Notes: generated by a model not told the origin, from the sequence alone. DNA of 20,607 nucleotides from Chara braunii (GCA_003427395.1 BFEA01000517.1:932361-952967), one strand, 5' to 3'. Shown: positions 11,319 through 19,415, counted from the first letter of the stretch. Made by a program: numbers and translations.

Positions 11319-11441
11319 AAGGGACGCTGGACCCGGTTTCCAGCAGGTGTTGCTCCCCACCAATAGATGGAGCGGCCCGCTAGGCAAAGCCTCAATCCCG
11401 GTGGTTCTCTTACCACCACCAGGATAGAGGTCTTGCACAAG
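11319..11441 (+). repeat. LINE 3' two-hairpin module, copy D (alternative distal hairpin)
   Basis: Hairpin 1 (11326-11344) is perfect and identical to copy C. Downstream of CTCCCCACCAAT the sequence diverges completely from copies A-C, yet again forms a hairpin. At 11390-11430, 16 positions on each side (14 paired) enclose the 9-nt loop TCTCTTACC. The CTCTTA core in the loop is shared with the other version. The A-rich tail follows. Confidence 0.85.
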
Positions 11442-11477
11442 GGCCTTTTTTCAACAAAAAAAATAAAAAAATAAAAA

Positions 11478-11489
11478 TGGTTCGCGTAT
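11478..11489 (+). repeat. Target-site duplication of LINE D, right copy
   Basis: Exact 12-bp match to 7500-7511, starting directly after the A-rich tail of LINE D. Confidence 0.9.
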
Positions 11490-12596
11490 CTAGTCAGTTG
11501 GAGGACCTCATGTACCAGTAATATGTTTTCCTGGATGTTCCTGTTTTGCATAAAGCCTGTCTGCGCGGGGTGGATAATGTCTTCTATGACCGGGATCATC
11601 CTGTTAGCCAGTGCCTTGGCCAACAATTTGTATGTCACCATGAGTAAAGTGATATGTCTGTAGTTACAAATATTCATTTTATCACCCTTTTTATAAAGTA
11701 ATGTACGCACATGTTTCCCCACTATCTCTCCCATGTCCCCCGAATTCCATACATCAGCATAGAAGTCCATAAGATCTTGATTCAGGGGGTCCCACATTGC
11801 TTCCAGAACTCTTTAGGAAAACCATCTATTCCAGGTGTCTTGTCTTCCTCCATCTGCACGAGAGCCGTCCATATCTCTTGTTTGGATAGGACAGCTTCGA
11901 GACTTAGTCTATCTCTTTTCGCCTGGGAGAGGGACCTATCCAGAGGGACTAGGAAGTCGTCTATCAATTGGTGACGAGTCTCCTCTGCTGTGGGCGGGAT
12001 ATGTGAGGCAAACAAGTCCTTGTAGAAGTCCCGGGCTATCTTCATGCACCTTGCAGTTGTCAGAGCGGGCGATGCCTCATCTGCATCGGGATCATGTAAA
12101 GCTTCGATAGTGTTGCATTTTACTTGTGCAATGCCAAAAAAATGTGCGCCCATTGCTCCTTCTGTTTCGTGCTTGGAGAGTTGAGCTCGGATCCTCGCGC
12201 CTTGCCAGCGGTATTGGGCTTGTCTCAACAACTGGTCTTTTAAGTTTTGTGTGCGTGTGTTCCCCTCCTGGTCAGGGGGCTCCTGTGCGTGCGACGGTTC
12301 TTGTTGTTCTAGTTCTAATAATTGGGTCATTGTTTCAATTTCCTGTTTGTTCCTTTGCGCCGCCAGATGCTTGGCGAACTCATTGCTTTTCTTTGCGAGA
12401 AAGATTAGATCGTTATTGAACCATGTGATGTGGCTGTCCAGTTCAGGTCGTTTTTCCTTCCAAAAATCCCAGACGTGCCGGAGGTATTGTTGGAAGGATT
12501 TTAAATGCAATAGAGATGTGTTCAGTTTGTAGTACCCTGGTCCTCGGTCGGGTCACTTTCGGAAAGTTAGTGCTATCGTGCACATTTTATCAAATC
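11478..12596 (-). pseudogene. Host LINE ORF2, 5' part (endonuclease end to early RT)
   Basis: On the minus strand it begins near the last endonuclease motif (CTIALTFRK, a TGA, then PDRGPGYYKLNTSLL). It continues HVWDFWKEK, ITWFNNDLIFLAKKSNEF, QYRWQGARIRAQLSKHETEG, KTPGIDGFPKEFWK, NICNYRHITLL, QTGFMQNRNIQENILL and ends LTRYAN at LINE D. The order and motifs match LINE D from 7512. Substitutions such as NYRP to NYRH and a frame change near 11785 mark it as decayed. Its continuation is at 7511. Confidence 0.9.
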
Positions 12597-12712
12597 ATCC
12601 TTCAAAAAAAAAAGAAAAACAGAGGGGTAGTGTTTTCTTTTTGACCTTGAAGTTCTTGGAAAAGTGTAAAACTGTATTAAGAGAAGTGCAACCAACCAGG
12701 GGGACCTTACAA

Positions 12713-12764
12713 TTCATGGAGAAGCTGCTGTACTGATGAAATAGAAAAACGTTGTTTGCTTTTC
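12713..12764 (+). repeat. Diverged direct repeat ending in a splice-acceptor-like site, copy 1
   Basis: TTCATGGAGAAGCTGCTGTA and the following sequence, up to GTTTGCTTTT, recur at 12947-13006. Here the repeat runs into TTTGCTTTTCCCAG (AG at 12767-12768), which is a good 3' splice-site shape, directly before the kinase-like exon. Confidence 0.7.
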
Positions 12765-12768
12765 CCAG

Positions 12769-12927
12769 TGTGATGCCAACCCGATCGGTAGTATTGAAAT
12801 TACCAGTTACTATGGCGGCCTACCGGAGGGGGTCCTGGAGGGAATGACTCCTGTTGCCGTCAAGCTAGCAAAGAAACTTGAAGGAATTTCAAGGGATTGT
12901 GTTTTGATGCTTGTCAGGAGGAGCTGA
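12769..12927 (+). pseudogene. Protein kinase N-lobe exon remnant
   Basis: From the acceptor-like AG at 12768 a 52-codon frame runs to TGA at 12925. It contains SYYGGLPEGVLEG and then TPVAVKLAKKLEGISRD. This looks like strands beta2-beta3 of a receptor-like kinase, with the ATP-binding VAVK lysine. The glycine-rich loop is poor (IGSIEITSYYGG) and the frame closes soon after helix alphaC should begin. It is an exon relic, or an exon of a gene whose other exons were displaced by the LINE. The assignment rests on short motifs only. Confidence 0.55.
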
Positions 12928-12946
12928 TTTGTGTATTTGTGGTGAT

Positions 12947-13006
12947 TCATGGAGATTTGTGGAGAAACTGCTGTACTGATGGAAGTGAAAACGGTGTTTG
13001 CTTTTC
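12947..13006 (+). repeat. Diverged direct repeat ending in a splice-acceptor-like site, copy 2
   Basis: Second copy of 12713-12764, with an extra GATTTGTGGA segment inside. It also runs into a pyrimidine-rich TTTGCTTTTCTAG. The duplication suggests tandem duplication of an intron end at this locus. Confidence 0.65.
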
Positions 13007-13182
13007 TAGAGGACACATTGCATGATTGAAATAAGCTGTTGCTCTTGCGGCCCACGAGAGAGCGAGTAAAGGATTCAGGTCACGCTTGCGATCGCTGCAT
13101 TTGAAGGACCTGGTTGCCAGTGGTTAGAAAGAGGAGAGAGACGGTACTCCCTATTTCCTCAGGTTCTGTGGCCACAGCGAAG

Positions 13183-14688
13183 ATGGTCTCATTGTGTCAC
13201 TACAGGTTGCTTGTGTACTGTCGTAGGAACAACAACACAGTGACTCTTCTCCTCCATATCCTCCTCCTCCTCTTCAGGTCCACTTCCGGCACACTTCTTG
13301 ACACTGCCACTGGCGCTAACAACGACCGCCACCTGCAGTTAGTGCCAAGAAACCAGAGTGAGCAGCTGGGTAATCAAGCTTCTGGTCTGCTGAATCGTAC
13401 CACAGACCATCAAGGTCTATCACTGAACTACAATGGCAGTCTCCTTCAATATCTGGGCAACGTGCTTGAGAACAGACCAGATAGATCTTCGCTCACCCAG
13501 CCGAGCATGATTTATGCCATAGCTGTCTCATCTGATGGGAAATCTGTGTACTACTCTGAAAACATTAACCTCAAGGACAACCGTGATGGACTCGTCAGAG
13601 GTTGCGTGGTGAGGAAGGCACAATGGACTGACACAGGCAATGGTGGCGCGTATATCATTAGTGATGTCGCAGGGCCATGGGTGAAAGATCTTTATTACCG
13701 AAATGAAAACCCCAGCACTGCCAACATAGGGACAGATGTATCAAGTCTCCTGTTGCTGAGCGACCAGGAATTGCTCGTTTCAAGAAAGTACAACAATCGT
13801 TTGTCGAAATTTAACGTATCCAGTAGGACTGAGGTTGACTATTGGAATATGACTTTACCACTAGGTATAGTCAAACCCCTTTCTGGGGAGTTTTTTTACG
13901 TCTCCACCCAGGATCGCATAAACAGAGTTGACACTACCCTTCTGTCTAATTGGTCCAATGCCATCCAGACCATAGCAGGCCCCTCAACCAGCGGACCCCC
14001 GATGCCAGCAACCTTCGACGCTACTGTCGGGCCCAATGCCCGGTTTCGAGACCCAACGATGGCTCCCCAGTCAATTACACGTGATGGCGAATATCTCTAT
14101 GTTCTTGAGTACTGGAGCAAATCAGTACGTGAAGTGCATACCCCTACTGGTGCTACGAGGACCATTGGTGGAGGCAGCAATGTAACACTTGAGTTCGGTA
14201 TTCCTGCCGTGTTCAATGATTCAAGCGCATGTATTGTCACCAAGGATGGGTGCAATCTCTTTGTTGCTGGCAATGGAAGACTATACTGGGCGCCACTCGT
14301 GTCCGTTGGAGGAGACATTAGGGAGATAAATATTGTTGCAGAGCTTGAAAGACACCAAGGGGAGAGGGTTGGCAATCTCATGGATTTGTTTCTCTTCGAT
14401 GACCGCAACCATTTGTTTGTCGGCTCCAGAGATGGCCGTATCTTTCAGTTTCACCTGAATGCCACGGCCTTGCACAATTGCAGTGGTTTGCAAGCTACAC
14501 AGCGCAACAACAAGAACAACCATCTGATCTTGATCGTAGGGCTATGCGTAGGGTTTGCAGTTTTGGGGCTATGCGGAGGAGGATTAGCTTTGGGTATGGT
14601 TACCGTGTCTCGGAGGAGGCGCCTGCAGCGCAGTGCTATGGCATCGACATCGAAAAACTATGACAAGTTGAACCCAGGACATGCCTAG
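13183..14688 (+). CDS. Secreted beta-propeller-like ectodomain with one TM helix (receptor-like kinase ectodomain)
   Basis: A 501-residue protein from the ATG at 13183 (A at -3 and G at +4, a strong plant-type start context). The open frame extends upstream only through a TTG. Residues 1 to about 36 form a signal peptide (TVTLLLHILLLLF). The ectodomain has strand-like repeats typical of NHL/YWTD-type propellers (IYAIAVSSDGKSVYYSE, DGEYLYVLEYWSKSVREV, DGCNLFVAGNGRLYW, LFLFDDRNHLFVGSRDGRI) and about ten N-glycosylation sequons. A hydrophobic helix at about 447-475 is followed by SRRRRL, which predicts an extracellular N-terminus. The frame ends 13 codons after MASTSKNYDKL. A kinase domain starts in another frame 8 nt before this stop, so this may be one receptor kinase gene joined by splicing or broken by a shift. 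The ligand is unknown. Confidence 0.7.
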   Translation: MVSLCHYRLLVYCRRNNNTVTLLLHILLLLFRSTSGTLLDTATGANNDRHLQLVPRNQSEQLGNQASGLLNRTTDHQGLSLNYNGSLLQYLGNVLENRPDRSSLTQPSMIYAIAVSSDGKSVYYSENINLKDNRDGLVRGCVVRKAQWTDTGNGGAYIISDVAGPWVKDLYYRNENPSTANIGTDVSSLLLLSDQELLVSRKYNNRLSKFNVSSRTEVDYWNMTLPLGIVKPLSGEFFYVSTQDRINRVDTTLLSNWSNAIQTIAGPSTSGPPMPATFDATVGPNARFRDPTMAPQSITRDGEYLYVLEYWSKSVREVHTPTGATRTIGGGSNVTLEFGIPAVFNDSSACIVTKDGCNLFVAGNGRLYWAPLVSVGGDIREINIVAELERHQGERVGNLMDLFLFDDRNHLFVGSRDGRIFQFHLNATALHNCSGLQATQRNNKNNHLILIVGLCVGFAVLGLCGGGLALGMVTVSRRRRLQRSAMASTSKNYDKLNPGHA

Positions 14689-15371
14689 AGGCAACATTTC
14701 CTCTTGTTCCAGTAAGACCGTGGGTACCACAGGCTTTAGCACGCACGCGCCCAAATTCTCTCCACCCCTAGCACCACCTTCCTCTCTCATAGAGTTCGCC
14801 CTCTCTATGTTGGAAAGTACAATCAGAGAAGGCAGCTGTGTGACTGCTGGCAAGGGCGGATACGGCCATGTGTACAGGGCACCATGTGTACAGGGCATCT
14901 TTCGTGGTGCCGGAGGAGAAGATCGAGGTGGCTATTAAGGTCATGGCAGGGGAGCTCAGCGAGATAAAACTCGGGCAATTCAGAGCAGAAGCAATGACCC
15001 TGGGAGGGGTTCAGAGCTACCTGCATCCCGAGCACCCTCAAACAAGAGACAGACTTTTCAGGACAAGTGAAGAGTCGTTTGTCGATGGCAAACTGCCGCT
15101 GAGGTGGACCGAAATGATGTCCATTGGCAAACAGATTGCAGCTTGCTTGCGATACCTGCACCAGGATACGGAACGGCCAATTGTACATAGAGATGTGAAG
15201 AGCAGCAATGTGTTAATCCAGGGGAGGGGGAAGAAACTGCGAGCATACTTAAGTGATTTCGGTCTTGCAAAGCCGGGCAGAGCACATAGAGATGAGGGGG
15301 ACGTGATGACAGGTCATACTACCCTTCCCACCCAGACAAGAGCTGGAACTCCTGGGTGCATGCCACCGGAG
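14681..15371 (+). pseudogene. Receptor-like Ser/Thr kinase domain, frameshifted, hinge missing
   Basis: The glycine loop GKGGYGHVYRA is encoded from 14849 in one frame. VAIKVM (Lys codon 14937-14939), IVHRDVKSSNVLI (HRD at 15186-15194), LSDFGLAK (DFG at 15255-15263) and GTPGCMPPE follow in another. A 16-bp tandem duplication at 14867-14898 causes the shift. Between alphaC (QFRAEAMTLGGVQ) and LHPEHPQTRDRLF the roughly 30 residues that normally carry strands beta4-beta5 and the hinge are absent. The sequence leaves the kinase consensus at GAG|GTAAGA (15371/15372), a good splice donor, so the C-lobe should lie in a later exon. The family is the plant receptor-like kinases, and this copy cannot make a standard kinase as it stands. 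Confidence 0.75.
14867..14898 (+). repeat. 16-bp tandem duplication inside the kinase glycine loop
   Basis: CATGTGTACAGGGCAC (14867-14882) is followed at once by CATGTGTACAGGGCAT (14883-14898). The length is not a multiple of three, so the frame shifts by one directly after HVYRA. One unit alone would keep the kinase in a single frame. A recent slippage event and an assembly artefact are both possible. Confidence 0.9.
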
Positions 15372-15680
15372 GTAAGACAGAGTGAAGCCAAGGCCCAGTC
15401 CAGTCGGTATTTAAAGTCTTCCCAGCGCAGTCCAGGCAGATTACTCATTTGTGAGAAGGTGGAAGGCTTAGCACTGTTGGCTGCTTGTGCGACCTCACAA
15501 GTTCGACTACGCGCCAGGAAGCCTGTTGGGTGGCGCCAGGTTGAGGAAGACGGCTGATCCGCCCTGCCAATTAAGAGTGGGGGGTAGAGGCGATCGCGAG
15601 TGCGCGGGGGGCGAACCGGCTGGCGGGCCCAGCGGTCTTGCTACCCAACGCCTCGAGGCTGACGAGGAAGATGAACAGCG
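15372..15680 (+). other. Probable intron start, GC-rich segment
   Basis: It begins with the donor-like GTAAGA. GC-rich sequence without recognised coding motifs follows. The end of the intron could not be fixed: no DVYSFG-type kinase block is readable in any frame. Confidence 0.4.
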
Positions 15681-16340
15681 TTGACGCCATCGCTGCAACA
15701 AAGGACAGAGGTCAAACCAGAATGTGCAGGGGAGGTTCGACAAGGGAGTGTATGGCGGCAAAACGGGCAGGATGGTAGCATCCTGTGTTTGATGTGCGGG
15801 CGGCGTCCTTGCAATCTATGCTCTACGGCGGGAACGGCGGACCAAGACGGGCAACGGCTCGTGGCACTCTATAACAGCAGCACTGAAGGGGGGGGTTGGC
15901 TTCATCAGCAGTGGAAGATGGCTCTCTTCAGGGACCTGCAGCAAGCAGGGGCTCATTGGTTAACTATCTACAGGATTGACGTCATCAGCCGCAGGAACTG
16001 GCGGCGCTCTTCTCTGGGTCAGTCCAGGCTGGACAGGAGATCGATAGGGGGGGGGGTCTCAGTGGCCACCTGGGTGAAAGTGACGATGGAGCGCATGATG
16101 AAGGTCATTTGGGATTTCGAGGAGAGGCCTGTTCCGCAGCTTGCGGACTTTATCGATGCCAAGAAACGAGACAACCTCCTTAATCAGTGCTATGACATCT
16201 TTGAAAAGGGATCTGAAATTGGTGCTATGCTGGTGCAGCAAAGCAGAGGCCCCGGGCGTTGCCAGTCAGCATGGCCACAAAAGGTCACTTGTTCAACGAA
16301 ATACCATCAACCACTTCAACAACACCGGAAACCACGGTGA
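15681..16340 (+). CDS. Unrecognised open frame downstream of the kinase
   Basis: A 219-codon frame opens with a TTG, not an ATG. Its middle part (DQDGQRLVALYNSS ... WVKVTMERMMKVIWDFEERP ... PQLADFID) has coding-like composition. It occupies the place where the kinase C-lobe exon would be expected, but I cannot align it to kinase subdomains IX-XI with confidence. It contains an uninterrupted G tract at about 16046-16055. It may be an exon, a pseudo-exon or a chance frame. Confidence 0.2.
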   Translation: MTPSLQQRTEVKPECAGEVRQGSVWRQNGQDGSILCLMCGRRPCNLCSTAGTADQDGQRLVALYNSSTEGGGWLHQQWKMALFRDLQQAGAHWLTIYRIDVISRRNWRRSSLGQSRLDRRSIGGGVSVATWVKVTMERMMKVIWDFEERPVPQLADFIDAKKRDNLLNQCYDIFEKGSEIGAMLVQQSRGPGRCQSAWPQKVTCSTKYHQPLQQHRKPR

Positions 16341-16640
16341 CAGCTGCTCCAGTGCTTACCGCGGCCACCTCACATGGCACGTAGAACCTCGGCATTCATG
16401 CAACTACAGCTCAACCAACCACAATCATCATACCAACTGCAACAGCGATGGTCACTGCAATGACTCTTCAGACACAGCTGATATCTGCCCTTGTGCTTAT
16501 CACAGCTAATATCTCACATGGCACAGAGGAACGTAGCGCTCGTACGGCTACAGCTACACCAACTACAGCAGCGATGATCACCAGAGCGACGTCTAAGGCA
16601 CCGTTGACTTCATTACAATTGATTAGGGTAACTTTAACGA
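16270..16640 (+). repeat. Thr/Ala-rich segment with a diverged 141-bp direct repeat
   Basis: GTGCTTACCGCGGCCACC... at 16352 and GTGCTTATCACAGCTAATATC... at 16493 begin two diverged copies. Each contains CTCACATGGCAC and ends near GCAGCGATG(A/G)TCAC. In one frame the segment reads TTSTTPETTVTAAP and ATATPTTAAM with a single TAG at about 16382. The period is 47 codons. This may be the decayed end of the adjacent gene, or a minisatellite. Confidence 0.45.
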
Positions 16641-17697
16641 CCGCTTTTACGATCAGTGTTCCTCGGCTTCATTCTGCTTTTCCCAAGAAGGGGGCCTCAC
16701 TCAGCGCTGTTGTTCTTGAGAGGGTGGCGCGAGGTAGACAAGGGTTTCTGGGGGGTGGCTTAGTTTTGCTTCCCTTTTCAGCTCAGGAGTTTCTTGAGCT
16801 ATTTAGCGTGCCAGCAATTGCGTGTTCAGAAAGCGGAGGGAGATGGAATTGGGGGAGAGGGGGGGGGGGGCCGGGCGCAGAGGCTATGCGGTGGATGGAG
16901 TCTATCGGAGGTGGTTAGATAGATCTCAGAGTGAGCCGGCTGTGTGGAGACTCTGTTCCCCAGATCTGCTACGGTTTGGAACAAGTGTGAGTCCAGTAGA
17001 ACTGCTCTGATTGGCCGCCTTCAATGGGGCATCATGTGATTGAATTGCTGTTGATTGGATCTGATTGGATCTGTCCTGAAATGACAAAAAAAGAGGGATG
17101 CTTATTTAGCACTCATTAATCTCCGCTTTCTCGCTCTATATTTCATGGATAGGCTGTTCTCTTGATGTGTGTTTTTGCCATGGTTTTGTGAGAAGGCGGG
17201 TAAGTATAGATTCAAAATTTATTTCAGTAAGTGTTTTCCCTCTGGATAGTCTCTGCGTAAATGCGGATTGTATAGGGAGACACATATTTTGTAACTTAAA
17301 GTTTCCATCACAGATACTTAGGGTTTGACTGGGATTTTGGATTATGTAGGACCCTCTCTTGTCCTGCTGTAATCTCCCCGCCCCACTTCGTGTGATGCTT
17401 TCAGCTACTGGTAATAGATTTGAGCAGGGTGGAGTTTGATTTGCCTGGACTGGGGTTAATCCTTCCTTATTGGGGCCGTCTTAGTAATTTTGAATCTATA
17501 CTTGTTATCTAAGTGAAAACCCACCATCCTTGCAAGCATAGACTCTGAGGCCGTCGTAGTATTTTGTACACACACCCTACGGTGCACGCAACTACAGCCA
17601 CTTTTTTTCTCATAGCGGGGGGAAGCATACTCGTGGTTTAAGGGGCAAAATTAATCAGAAATGCCTCATTCCTTGCCTCTCAAAGCCAACAACATTA
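16640..17697. other. Region without a recognised gene
   Basis: About 1 kb with no domain in any frame. It holds a G-rich tract (about 16851-16873, G12 core), a short GATTGGATCT duplication near 17055, and one inverted repeat listed separately. Confidence 0.5.
17202..17503. repeat. 18-bp perfect inverted repeat, 302 bp across
   Basis: AAGTATAGATTCAAAATT at 17202-17219 is exactly inverted at 17486-17503. The interior shows no coding sequence. The flanks do not give a clear target-site duplication (GT on both sides at most), so a MITE is possible but not shown. Confidence 0.5.
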
Positions 17698-17850
17698 GGG
17701 CAAGATCCCACTGGCAAAGAGGATTGTAGCAAGTGTCTGAATGTGGACAGGTGCGAAAAATGGTGGTGATCTACTTTTCTGCATCTGTGTGGAACACGTC
17801 CAGATTCGGACACTTATTCCAATCTCCTCTTTGCCAGTGGGATCTGGCCC
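17698..17850. mobile_element. MITE 1: 153-bp fold-back with ~50-bp arms, TTA flanks
   Basis: The left arm starts GGGCAAGATCCCACTGGC and the right arm, inverted, starts GGGCCAGATCCCACTGGC. Pairing continues for about 50 bp (AAAGAGGA ... AAGTGTC(T/C)GAAT ... TGGAC). TTA stands on both sides (17695-17697 and 17851-17853). A 3-bp TTA/TAA duplication is typical of PIF/Harbinger-type elements, so a non-autonomous member is the likeliest class. No transposase is present. Confidence 0.8.
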
Positions 17851-17853
17851 TTA

Positions 17854-18443
17854 GGCTTGGACCCCACTGGCCAGCGGCTGGAAAAGGTACTTGGCGGCCG
17901 GTTTGTGGCCAACATCGGTGGAAAGGAATTGGCACGTTTCGACGCAACCCCACCGCCGATTTCTGGCGGGGCTTTGGAAATGGCCAGGCTTGCCGCATTA
18001 GGAAACCGGAGAGGGGCCCCTCCTGAAAAGGAAAGTTCAGATGCCCTGCATGGACCACCGGACAAGCAAATCACCACCGGCCCGTTTGGACGATTCGTGC
18101 GACAAACACTTCAAGCGCTGTGTTTCACCCTGGTCGAGCCTCAAGTCCATGACGCCCGTGAACTGCAACTGTTACACACCTTGCTGGCCCCCGATGCCAA
18201 CGGCCGGCACTTTGCCCTCCCTACGCTGCTGGAGGCCATTTTGGAAAGGAGGGCCGGTTTCTGGCGGACACTTTTCCAGCCGCCAGCCATGTTGAAACAC
18301 GGCCAACGGTGTTTCCAGAACAGCAGTGGGGTCTGAAACCGACGTTGGCATACCTCTAAAAAACTTCCTGGAGGCCCAGTGGGGTCCGAAATTGCCCTTC
18401 CACGCCAAAACGTTTCCAGCCATCCGCCAGTGGGGTCCAAGCC
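17854..18443. mobile_element. MITE 2: 590-bp TIR element abutting MITE 1 through one TTA
   Basis: Ends are GGCTTGGACCCCACTGGC and its exact 18-bp inverse, and the similarity continues into GGCTGGAAA on both sides. TTA flanks it at 17851-17853 (shared with MITE 1) and 18444-18446. Near the right end CAGTGGGGTC recurs at 18324, 18376 and 18428, spaced exactly 52 bp. A 159-codon open frame inside (17857-18336) resembles no protein and overlaps the TIR, so I do not call it a gene. Confidence 0.75.
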
Positions 18444-18446
18444 TTA

Positions 18447-18617
18447 GTCTACCATCTTCCTCGAAAGTTCTGGACACAATACTCCCCGAACAGCAATGTA
18501 AAAATCTGTCAGGAATTTACAAAGCCGTTTACCTTTCGTGTCTGCAGTGATGATGAGGCTGTGTTGTGTTCGGGGGAAGAGAGTAGGAAGTCTGCGAAGG
18601 AGGAGGATGGATGGCCA
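18447..18617. other. Spacer between TIR elements
   Basis: About 170 bp separating MITE 2 from MITE 3, with no recognisable feature. Confidence 0.4.
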
Positions 18618-18784
18618 GGGGCCAAGTCCCCCTGCTAGCAGCGTTGAGTTTCCTCAACGCCTGAATCTGGACATGTTTCTGGCCAGATTGTGTTGAGTTT
18701 CATCAGCCGCACATCTCCACAAACACGTCCAGATTCAGGCGTTGAGGAAACTCAACGATGCTAGTGGGACTTGGTCTTGGCCCC
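18618..18784. mobile_element. MITE 3: 167-bp fold-back related to MITE 1
   Basis: The arms share GGGGCCAAG at the ends and an almost perfect core of about 44 bp (CGTTGAGTTTCCTCAACGCC, then TGAATCTGGAC). The core itself contains the small palindrome GTTGAGTTTCCTCAAC. The end sequence GGGCCAAGTCCC and the inner ACACGTCCAGATTC match MITE 1, so the two are family members. The right arm has a 6-bp extra segment, and no target-site duplication is clear. Confidence 0.75.
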
Positions 18785-19250
18785 GCCTTGTCTGGGCCCC
18801 ACAGGTCAATGAAGAAATGGCAAGGGGCAAGTATGAAATGGGTAAAAAAAAATATGGGTTAAAAATAAATTTGTACCTGCAGGCCACTCACTGAGTTCCA
18901 ACGGGAATAAAAGAGGTGTGGCACTTTGTAATAAGAGCGGACGTCATAGCTACAGGGGAAGGCTGTGGTGTGCAGACAGCCTGAGTTCGAAAACGGCGAA
19001 AAAAAAAAAGAAAAAAGAAAGAAAACACCCTTTTTTGTGTTTTTTGCCCGTTCCAAACTCGGGTTCTGACAAAACTGCCAGTACGTGTTTTTCTATGCAC
19101 ACTTGAAACTCAAAATGTGACTTGGCAGACAAACTAGGAGGCTGGGACATTCTACCCGCCGAATTTCTTTCATTCTCTGTAGATGAGCCAGGCAGCCTGC
19201 TGCCATTACAATTTACAATGACATGTCCTGTCAAGCAAAACTACAATGTT
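18785..19250. other. Region without a gene; one A-rich hairpin
   Basis: The only structure seen is an imperfect inverted repeat between CTGAGTTCGAAAACGG (about 18980) and CCGTTCCAAACTCGG (about 19049), enclosing an A-rich stretch and AAACAC/GTGTTT. Nothing else was recognised. Confidence 0.45.
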
Positions 19251-19322
19251 CAGGGACACTAGACCCCCTTTCCAGCAGCCTGGGATGCTCCCCACCAATA
19301 GATGAGCCGTCCCGAGAATGCT

Positions 19323-19415
19323 GGTGGTGCCTTCTCTTATCAGCACCCCTACCGGTGGTGCCTGCTCTTATCAGCACCCCTACCGGCGGTGCCTGCTCTT
19401 ATCAGCACCCCTACC
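19323..19415 (+). repeat. 31-bp distal hairpin, three tandem copies
   Basis: GGTGGTGCC-TTCTCTTATCAG-type units at 19323-19353, 19354-19384 and 19385-19415, each exactly 31 bp and differing at one to three positions. Each can fold on itself (GGTGGTGC ... GCACCCCTACC) with CTCTTAT in the loop. Confidence 0.9.

Larger units (their letters stand above)
7512..11477 (+). mobile_element. Nested LINE insertion D, youngest-looking, 12-bp TSD
   Basis: A 3966-bp plus-strand LINE sits inside the host LINE RT domain, bounded by the 12-bp duplication TGGTTCGCGTAT. It starts within ORF2 just past the endonuclease, runs through RT, zf-RVT and the C-terminus, and then has a 3' UTR of about 170 bp, the two-hairpin module and an A-rich tail (about 11452-11477) of A runs separated by T. 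Its coding frame has no frameshift, which implies it is younger than the host copy. Confidence 0.9.

Noticed and set aside
17857-18336. 159-codon open frame inside MITE 2
   Set aside because: It begins inside the TIR and resembles no protein. Several overlapping frames on both strands are open through GC-rich repeat sequence.
19323-19415. CRISPR-like array
   Set aside because: Three contiguous units without spacers, in a eukaryotic retroelement tail.
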